NCBI GenBank assembly: GCA_030847615.1
Contig: JAUMIR010000001.1
Location: 291,488,187 to 291,552,186, forward strand
Reading direction: 5' to 3'
Length of the DNA stretch: 64,000 bases
Origin: Gambelia wislizenii
Lineage: Eukaryota; Chordata; Lepidosauria; Squamata; Crotaphytidae
Shown here: in pieces, positions 57,538 through 64,000 of the stretch
How positions within the stretch are numbered: the stretch's first letter is position 1
How the letters are laid out: each line of letters begins with the position of its first letter
Made by a program: the position numbers and the translations under genes
Notes under the pieces: model-generated
Seen by the model: only the letters and a program-made list of their open reading frames with translations
What the model was told of the DNA's origin: nothing
Database searches by the model: none

Positions 57538-58149
57538 TTATTTAAAGTAGTCCTGTTTTGTCATGGACAAGGCAGATGTAAAAGATAAAAAAATGAATTT
57601 ATAATGAATAAAATCGGCCCGCTCCCTAGACTTTTTCCAAAGACATTCGGCCGCTCGAGAGCATGACCAGAGGAACCTAACTATGGGAGTAAGCCAGGGA
57701 TGAGGCCTGTTCGTAGAGGAGGACACACGAACAGAAACAGGGGCAAAACTATCAAGAATTGAAGAAAGAGTGGAGTTAAATAAAGACATTGCTGAGTCAG
57801 CAGAGTCCCCAAGAGAGAGGGAAGAGAGGAAAGAATCCAAAGACTGACTAAGAAGATCACAGTTAATAGACTGAAGATCATGAAAATGGCGTTGAGCAGT
57901 ATGGCGAGGAGATGGGGTATAGGTAAGAGTAAAAGAAATTAAATGATGATCAGATAATGGAAAATCAGATGCCAAGTAGTCGGAAATGATGCATTTGGTA
58001 GCAGGAACTAAATCAAGGCAGTGACCAAGAGAATGGGTTGAAGAAGTAGAATGAGGTTGAAGGCCAAAAGAAACTAGAAGAGAACTAAAACGAGACGCTG
58101 AAGGATTACTGGGGTCATCCAGGTGGATGTTAAAGTCACCTAAAATCAA
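57538..58149 (-). pseudogene. L2 endonuclease, C-terminal half
   Basis: A 203-codon open frame beginning MILGDFNIHLDDPSNPSASR carries the GDFN and SDHHLI motifs of LINE apurinic-type endonucleases, followed by the linker towards the RT. The N-terminal half (LTETWLL) is at ~58650-58960 on the far side of the fold-back insertion. Confidence 0.85.
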
Positions 58150-58196
58150 TGTAGGTACTGCATCAGATAGAAAAAACTGTCAGCGAAGACTCAAAG

Positions 58197-58523
58197 GACT
58201 TTTTCGGATGCATGAAATATACCGCAAGCAGCCTTGTCGCGTTGCAAGGCTGCTGCTCTGCAGAGCGTCTGTTTCGTATGACGCTCTCCCCTGCCGGTAC
58301 TGTTGCGGTACCGCAGGGAGAGTTGAGTGTCATATTTCCTCGATTTTTAAGCACAATCAACTTTCGTGCTTAAAAATCGAGGAAATATGATGCTCAACTC
58401 TCCCCGCGGTACCGCAAGGGTACCGGCAGGGGAGAGCGTCATATGAAACAGATGCTCTGCAGCGCAGCAGCCTCGCAAGCTGACGAGGCTGCTTGCGGTA
58501 TATTTCATGCATCCGAAAAAGTC
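58197..58523. mobile_element. Fold-back MITE, 327 bp, near-perfect hairpin, 5-bp TSD
   Basis: The ends are GACTTTTTCGGATGCATG and CATGCATCCGAAAAAGTC, flanked by CAAAG (58192-58196, 58524-58528). Two ~158-bp arms are about 93-95% complementary around an ~11-nt loop (AATCAACTTTC). It is inserted in the endonuclease ORF of the L2 between CTGTCAGACTTTG and AGTCTTCGC (minus strand). GC-rich with CpGs. No coding capacity. Confidence 0.95.
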
Positions 58524-59107
58524 CAAAGTCTGACAGGAATTGAGTAGCAGAACCAGGAGGGAGATAGATGACTGCAACCCGAAGTTGTAAAGGAAAAAAG
58601 AGTCTGATGGAATGAAATTCAAATAAGGAGAAACAATAACTAGGAGGTTAAGAAAGAACTTGAAACTGGCAAGATTTGGACAGTAAGATACCGACCCCAC
58701 CTTCTCGACCCTCAGGGTGGCTAGTGTGGCTAAAAGAGAGACCGCCAAAAGAAAGGGCAGCAGAGGTAGCAGTGTCATGGGCCAGGAGCCAGGTTTCAGT
58801 AAGAGCAAGGAGGTGAAATGAACTTGAAAGAAAAAGGTCATGGATTGCAGTCGCTTTTGAGACTGCAGAACGACAGTTCCAGAGTGAACAGAAAAATGGG
58901 AGCTGAGAGATGGGAAGGGGTCGAATAGGAATTAGATTAGGGGAAATATGTGGAGCCATGGAAAAATAAGGGTTAGGTGCCCTATGATCAATAGATGAAA
59001 AAGTGACAATAATAACAACGAAAAGATAACAACAGATAGTACTCGATGACATTGCCTGAACACCACTGTTGCTGGATCCGCAATTCCCCAGCTGCCTAGC
59101 CCTCAGC

Positions 59108-59474
59108 TGACGCTCCTCCTGTTCTTCCAAGGGAGAGGGAGGGGTGAGGAAGAGCCCTTTTAAAGCCAAAGGCTCCAGGCCACGCTCCTCTAGCTGCCGG
59201 TCGGCTGCTAGTCTATCCGCTCCAGATGTTAAAGAAAAGAGAATGAAGCAGAGCGTCCAGGCATGATGACACAAAGTTAGCTCTCCTCCTGTTCTTCCAA
59301 GGGAGAGGGAGGGGTGAGGAAGAGCCCATTTGAAGCCAGAGGCTCCAGGCCACGTCCCTCTGGCTGCCGGTCGGCTGCTAGTCTATCAGCTCCAGGTGTT
59401 AAAGAAGAAGGAGTGAAGTGCAGCATCCAGGCAGGATAACACACAGAGCTCGCTCACCTCCTGTTCTTCCAAGG
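59108..59474 (-). repeat. Tandem 5'UTR monomers of the L2 element
   Basis: A ~171-bp unit beginning CTCCTCCTGTTCTTCCAAGG occurs at 59108-59278 and 59280-59449, with a truncated third start at 59450-59474 where the TSD begins. The copies share GGGAGAGGGAGGGGTGAGGA and GCTGCCGGTCGGCTGCTAGT. On the L2 sense strand they lie at the 5' end, upstream of the ORF. Confidence 0.88.
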
Positions 59475-59848
59475 GAGATGAGAAAAACCTGCTTGTTAAG
59501 AAACACCTGACAAAGCCTTAATTGCTTTATATATGCTGGGGGAGGCGATGGAGGCTTTGTCAGAGATCAACGGTCCCTGACTACTCTGCTGCCTGCTCCT
59601 GTTGACCCACGGACTGCTTGGGACCATGCTGCCTGATTGTCGTAAGCCTCTGACCCTTTGGACTGCGCTACTGGACTAAATCTTTGACTGTCTTTGCATT
59701 TCTGTGAGCTAATTAGTAGTTGGCTCCCTTCCCAGACTAGTGCTATTTATACTTTGCTGGTACCTAGTTGCTTCCTGAACAGTAGTGCACACAGCTCATG
59801 GCAGGAAAAGCATGGCAGGAAAAGGTAGTTTACAAGCTGATCCTGACA

Positions 59849-60420
59849 CTCATTGAACAGTGACTGTGTATCAATGGGTGGTTGGAGGCCCGTTGCCAGA
59901 CTCATCAAGCATCCACACCTAGGACTACACCTCCCTCTACAATTCCTGTCATCTCTGAGGTAGGACCTGCTCCTATGGCACCCGATGCAGCTGGGTGAGG
60001 ATTGACCTCAACTTTCCATGGAGGAGAAAGAGCACTGGAGGCAGGCAGGACTTTACCTGTACAGTAGGACCCCCATATCCATAGGGGATTGGTTCCAGGG
60101 GCCCCTGCGGATAATGAATTCCACAGATAATAGCGAATGTCTCCCCTGTCGCCATTGCCACCACAGAAGCCATCTGGAAGCCTCCTCTCCTCCCTCCCCC
60201 ATCCACCCCCACTACTGTTCCCAACCATGGATAATGGAATCGCAGTTAGCGAATCAGTGGATATGGGGGTGCTGCTGTACTCCAGTACTTTAGGCCATTT
60301 TGCCATGGACTATCCCGAAAAAGGTGCTTTCCCTCATGGCCAGGAAACAGGACATCTCAGGCCTAAGTGGCCTCTTTCTCCTGGGATGGCAGTGTCTGGT
60401 GCAACCTTGGACAGCCAATG
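59849..60420 (+). pseudogene. Gypsy gag remnant (3' part, zinc knuckle), interrupted
   Basis: After the LTR, gag resumes at CTCATTGAACAG (LIEQ) and continues with VISEVGPAPMAPDAAG, then EEKEHWRQAGLYLY. The zinc-knuckle region follows beyond the MITE at 60062-60277 as TLGHFAMDYPEKGAF. In related elements this is C-x2-C-x4-H-x4-C. Here only the His remains and cysteines are changed or lost, so nucleic-acid binding would be gone. Confidence 0.75.
60062..60277. mobile_element. Tigger-like MITE, 216 bp, TA target
   Basis: The TIRs are CAGTAGGACCCCCATATCC and GGATATGGGGGTGCTGCTG, flanked by TA (60060-60061, 60278-60279). Interior has CCTCTCCTCCCTCCCCCATC and ATAATGGAATCGCAGTTAGC. It is inserted in the zinc-knuckle coding region. 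Confidence 0.9.
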
Positions 60421-60439
60421 AGCCCTCTCATGACCCCCT

Positions 60440-60760
60440 GCTGGTAGCTGCTATCTTATGGGATGCTAAAGGACAGAACTCACTGGTGGGTGATATAATA
60501 GACTCAGGGGAATCCAATAATTTCATGGATGTGGACTTTGCAAAAAAGAACCACACCCCATGCAACAGTTGCAGCAACCTTACCAATGGAGACCATTGAT
60601 GGTCACCTTCTATGCTCTGGACTTGTGATCCATGAAATGACTGTAGTGATGCTCAAGATACAGGACCATACTGAGCAGCTCCAATTTTATGTGTCCAAGG
60701 TACCTCACTTTCCCTTGGTCCTTGAGATGCCATGGCTCACCTGACATGATCCCCATATCT
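60440..60760 (+). pseudogene. Gypsy aspartic protease remnant
   Basis: The frame reads LVGDIIDSGESNNFMDVDFA, with the catalytic D-S/T-G triad as DSG at 60501-60509 followed by Glu where Ala is usual. Continuation in another frame gives LCSGLVIHEMTVVMLKIQDH and FPLVLEMPWLT (the FPLVLGMPWL block). Frameshifts separate the parts. The element's polyprotein would normally be cut by this enzyme; it cannot work here. Confidence 0.8.
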
Positions 60761-60777
60761 CTTGGCCCAGGCAGGAG

Positions 60778-61640
60778 GTGCTCTTCGCACTTCAGTTTTG
60801 CCAGCAGCATTGCTGGTCAGAACAGGTGCATGCAGCTCAAGACTCAGAGCCAGTGGAACCTCATGTCCTGCTGCCAACCAGGTATCAGGACTTATGGATG
60901 TTTTTTGACCAAAAGGAGGCTGATTGGCTTTCCCCACATCACCCATATGACTGTCCCATCAGCCTAGTCCCTGGGGGCCCCGTTCCAGCAGGGATCATCT
61001 ATTCATTATCAGAATCAGAACTGACCATGCTGCGGGACATCCTGGAAAAGAACCTGTGCCATGGCTTTATCCCACCCTTGGCCTCTCAAGCTGGGTCCTC
61101 TGTTTCTCAAGAAAAATGTGGAGAACTTCATCTCTGCAATGATTACAGAGCCCTCAGCTGAATCACCATACAGAACTGGTACCCCTTGCCTTTGATCGGG
61201 GAACTGTTGAAGCCGATGCATAATGCTAAGGTCTACATGAAACTAGACTTCAGAGGAGCCCACAATCTAGTTTGGATCTGAGCTGATAATGAGTTTAAGA
61301 CAGCATTCCAGACCCGTTATGGTCACTATAAATATACAGTCATGTCCTTAGGATAGGCAATGCCTCTGCCATCTTCCAACACTTCATGAATGACATCTTC
61401 TGGGACTATCTTGATCAGTTTGTCATCATTTATTTGGATGACTTCTTGATTTATTCCCCTAACCAGTCAGCTCACGATGCCCACATAAGAGCTGTTCAAC
61501 AACTGAGAGAGAACCAGATGTACTCCAAGTTCAAAAAATGCACATTTGACTTCCCTGATGTGGACTTCCTGGATCACCAGATCTCCCTGAAGGAAGTAGA
61601 GATGGATCCCAGCAAAGCAGAAGCGGTACTCTCCTAGCAA
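60778..61640 (+). pseudogene. Gypsy reverse transcriptase remnant
   Basis: The first frame (60778-61161) contains FDQKEADWLSPHHPYDCPIS and LREDI-type finger sequence up to ELHLCNDYRALS, then a TGA. Next come KLDFRGAHNLV with a stop at ~61279 and TAFQTRYGHYKYTVMSLG with a TAG. The open frame 61386-61637 carries the catalytic YLDD motif (61431-61442) and FKKCTFDFPDVDFLDH. At least three in-frame stops and one shift make it inactive. Confidence 0.88.
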
Positions 61641-61866
61641 CCTCCCAGAAACCAGAAGGAGGCCCAGTAATGTCTAGGCTTTGCCAATTACTACCAGTGT
61701 TTTATCCCAGACTTTGCAAAGCTGCTGTGCCCTTGATTGATCTTCTGAAGGGCAAAGCTCCTTTTTACTTGGACCTCTCCATTCAACATGCCAGAAACTG
61801 AAAGAGCTGTTTACCTCAGAATCCACTGTGCAACATCCAGATCTCTGGACCCCGTTTGTTGTAGTA
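61641..61866 (+). pseudogene. Gypsy RT thumb/RNase H start, truncated
   Basis: GFANYYQCFIPDFAKL and then LKELFTSESTVQHPDLWTPF correspond to the GFANFYRRFI...LKxxFTxAPxLxxPDxxxPF junction at the start of RNase H. Homology stops abruptly at about 61866, where foreign sequence begins. The catalytic Asp of RNase H is not seen. Confidence 0.7.
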
Positions 61867-63245
61867 AGGCTTTTACTAGAGGCTCTTCCCAGACACATCC
61901 CCTCTGCAATCCCTGCCATGGCAGGGAGGCAGCAAAGCCTCATCACTGCCAGTTTCTTCACTCACCACTTCTTCAAGGGGCAGACATTGCCTGGCTATGC
62001 AGGAGGTGGTACTGACCACTTGCTCCATTTTGCCCTCAACCGGCCTCCCTGCCTTGCCAGCCAGTTGCACTGAAAGTCGACTCTGCCCCAGTCATCATGT
62101 TCTCCGGATCTCTTTGCTGGACGTATGGCTGGTTTCATGTCTTTTGACTGCCTTCTCTGGTTCCTCTCTGCTGCCTGACTGACTATCCTGTCAAGGTGAT
62201 GGGATATACAATCACTGGAAACTTATACTGTAAAGAGCTGGCATGGTATAATATGCTACAGCCTGCAAGGGCCTGCAGTGAGCAGGCTAAATGCAGCTGG
62301 TTAGCATATCTAGATTATGTCTGAGAAACAGCCATGGGAAGGAGATGTGAAGGAGAAAGTCTTATTTGCATGGGGAAATGTGTGTGAGAACCACTAACTG
62401 TATAACCCATTACTGTATTGTATCTGTACTGTATAACTAGACCACTCCACTCACTGTCTCAGAACTTGACTTGGATTTTGCTCTCAGACTGTGCATTCAG
62501 TCTGGGCTGTACAGTGCAGGGCTGTGCTGTACATCATGCTGTATTACGTAGTCTGTATGCTAGGAATCTCAGACTCATTGTAAATATTACTCCAACATGC
62601 TCTAGTAAAGAGAAGTAGTTTAGACACACATCTGTGTCTGTGTGCTCATTTCTTTGCTTGATGATTGCAACTCTGCTACAAAAATTTTGCTGCCTGGTCG
62701 TCTTAATATTCTCAGAGGTACCAGTGCACTACCGTGATACACTCTTGATGGTCTGCAGCAGAGAGGAACTGGAGAAGACAGACAAAAGATGAGAAACCAC
62801 CCACCTCTCCAGCCATGCCTCTTTTGGCTACCTTCTTTGGATCCTCTTTGTGGCCTGCCCTTGGTTGTACAGAGCAGAGAGGAGCTGAAGAAGGCAGCCA
62901 AAAGACAAAAAATCAGCCACAGCAGAGGGATCTGGCAGAAGCCTGTCTACAATTGTACACTGTTTCTTCACTCACCACTTCTGACAGATTGCTCTGCTGT
63001 GGCTGGAGAGATGGCTGATTTCCCCTCTTTTGGCTGCCTTCTCCAGTTCTTGTCCATTGTGGACAACTAAGAGTGGGCCATGAAGAGGAACAGAAGAAGG
63101 CAGCCAAAAGAGCTGGTGCTGTGGAAACAACACCCGGGAAACCTCTCCCAGGCCGCTGAGTCCATCTGTGCACAGAATAATCACAATAAGCTATGACATC
63201 AGCAAGGGAATATCCTGTAAAAGAAGCAGTGACACCCTAGAAAAC
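61867..63245. repeat. Insertion between RNase H and integrase with alternating inverted repeats
   Basis: A module around TTTTGGCTGCCTTCTCCAG TTC recurs in both orientations: plus near 62137, 62818 and 63025, complement (GAACTGGAGAAG..., AGAAGGCAGCCAAAAGA) near 62769, 62888 and 63095. TTTCTTCACTCACCACTTCT occurs at ~61951 and ~62964. The family is not identified. It replaces most of RNase H and the integrase zinc domain. Confidence 0.6.
62229..62680 (+). mobile_element. LTR-like unit inside the insertion
   Basis: It runs TGTAAAGAGCTGGCATGG ... CAACTCTGCTACA (TG...CA) with TATA-like TGTATAAC repeats and an AGTAAA near 62605 ahead of a GT-rich tract, an LTR-like order. No TSD was found. The surrounding repeat seems split between CCTCTCTGCTGC (62163-) and GCAGCAGAGAGG (62756-). 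Confidence 0.4.
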
Positions 63246-63249
63246 AACA

Positions 63250-64000
63250 ATCTCCATTGGCTTTATTAGGAACCTATCCTTGTCAGCTAGTCACACTACC
63301 ACCCATGTGGTAGTGGATTTATTTAGTAAGATGGCACATTTTATCCCCTGTTTAGGTGTGCCCTCTCCCAAGGACATCACCAACTTGTTTATTCAGCACA
63401 TCTTCCAGTTTCACATACTCCCAAGGGAATCATATCCAACAGAGGCCCAGTTCCAGCCCGGTTCTGCCTCAGTCTGCTCCAGCTGCTGGATATTAAGCCT
63501 TATCTCTCCTTGGCCTACCACTTGTTGTCAGATGGCCAGACAGAGTGAACCAATGCAATGATGGAGCAGTATCTCTGACTTTACACGACTACCTGTGGGA
63601 CAATTTGGTTGAGCTGTTGCTGTTGGAGGAGTTTGCCTGCAACTACTCCCTCCACACCTCAACTCAACAGGCCTCCTTCTTTGCCAACTTTGGTCTTGTC
63701 CCAAGCATGTCTTCTCAGTCTTCAGTACCTGCAGCATATCAATGGCTTCAGGAGTTACAAGCAATGCAATCACTCCTGAGTGAGCAACTGGACTTGGCCA
63801 AGCAGGAGTACAAACACTTTGCAGATCTTAAGAGGCAGCTGGGGGCCCCATCAAAGTCAGGGATCAGGTCTGGGTCTCCACTTGTCACCTTCCACATCAC
63901 CATCCATGTTAGAAGCTGGTTGCTCACTTTATCAGTACCTATCCCTTCACAGTAACAGTAGACCAGGTGCTGGACTCCCATATGCGCTGTGGTTGACTGC
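63250..64000 (+). pseudogene. Gypsy integrase remnant, runs off the window
   Basis: The frame from 63280 carries HVVVDLFSKMAHFIPCLGVP with the first catalytic Asp (63316-63318), then DITNLFIQHIFQFHILPRE. A second frame from 63545 reads MNQCNDG..LLLEEFACNYSLHTSTQ and QAKQEYKHFAD-like sequence, matching the integrase core C-terminal part and the region before the chromodomain. Frameshifts separate the parts and the D-D-E set is not intact. The 3' end and 3' LTR lie beyond base 64000. Confidence 0.82.

Larger units (their letters stand above)
55525..59474 (-). mobile_element. Near-full-length L2 LINE, TSD GAGATGA
   Basis: Non-LTR retrotransposon of the L2 clade. Minus-strand ORF pieces in order: AP-type endonuclease (LLALTETWLL, GREGGVGILLS, ILGDFNIHLDDP, PLSDHHLISF), then reverse transcriptase ([58 protein letters not shown] near 56578-56605), then the L2 C-terminal block (LHWLPFPFRIQYKLLLLTFK). 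The 3' end is at the ATAATAATCATC tail near 55525. GAGATGA flanks both ends (55518-55524, 59475-59481). It is inactivated by TGA stops, several at former CGA codons, by a frameshift near a T-run at 57110, and by the insertion at 58197. Confidence 0.88.
54919..59848 (+). mobile_element. LTR inserted in Gypsy gag, TSD CTCAT
   Basis: It starts TGTCACATA and ends CCTGACA, giving inverted TGTCA/TGACA termini, and is flanked by a 5-bp TSD CTCAT (54914-54918, 59849-59853). Without its two insertions it is about 670 bp. It contains a charged coding-like stretch at 55223-55510 and a TATA-like TTTATATATGC near 59529. No internal genes, so a solo LTR. Plus orientation is inferred from the TATA position. 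Confidence 0.8.

Noticed and set aside
61386..61637. Intact-looking RT frame with YLDD as a domesticated gene
   Set aside because: Flanking stops, frameshifts and multiple insertions show a dead Gypsy element.

Overview
This is vertebrate nuclear DNA, most likely from a squamate reptile (lizard). It has long introns, AT-rich intergenic DNA and a single CpG island. It carries an old, mixed transposon load: L2 and CR1 LINEs, a tRNA-headed MIR-like SINE ending in CTTGAAGGCACACAACAAC, Ty3/Gypsy and solo LTRs, and many hAT, PIF/Harbinger and Tigger-type DNA elements. No bacterial, viral or CRISPR content was seen.

The only cellular gene recognised is the 5' part of MARCHF7 (axotrophin, a RING-variant E3 ubiquitin ligase), on the minus strand. 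A CpG-island promoter at about 21.0-21.6 kb has an overlapping CCAAT box and CRE. It drives a non-coding exon 1 with a donor at 21303/21302. Exon 2 (9352-9514) holds the ATG. A third exon (6950-7108) is 53 in-frame codons with canonical splice signals. It has no counterpart in the mammalian MARCHF7 protein as I remember it. Exon 4 is 1157-1331. The rest of the gene, including the RING-CH domain, lies beyond base 1. Introns 1-3 are about 11.8, 2.2 and 5.6 kb and carry transposon copies.

From 21.7 to 53 kb I see no gene. This upstream intergenic DNA is a mosaic of mobile elements, many with terminal inverted repeats (TIRs) and target-site duplications (TSDs) that can be read directly. They include an hAT element with a perfect 8-bp TSD (24659-25817), two near-hairpin fold-back elements of 324 and 327 bp sharing ends and 5-bp TSDs, and at least eight PIF/Harbinger-like elements, several with 3-bp TSDs. 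There is also a full-length Tigger element (36944-37283) that looks collinear with mammalian MER2, a 2-kb inverted-repeat composite (29132-31112), and two nearly identical ~370-bp insertions of an unrecognised element (12.76 and 41.22 kb).

From 53.2 kb to the end lies one decayed Ty3/Gypsy (chromovirus-like) retrotransposon on the plus strand: LTR, gag, protease, RT, RNase H, then integrase running off the window. It is split by a nested stack. An LTR (54919-59848, TSD CTCAT) sits in gag. That LTR holds a 285-bp insert and a near-full-length L2 LINE (55525-59474). The L2 holds a fold-back MITE (58197-58523). Further insertions sit in the Gypsy LTR, in the zinc-knuckle region and between RNase H and integrase. 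I found no novel multi-gene system. The interesting content is the extra MARCHF7 exon and the unusual mobile elements.
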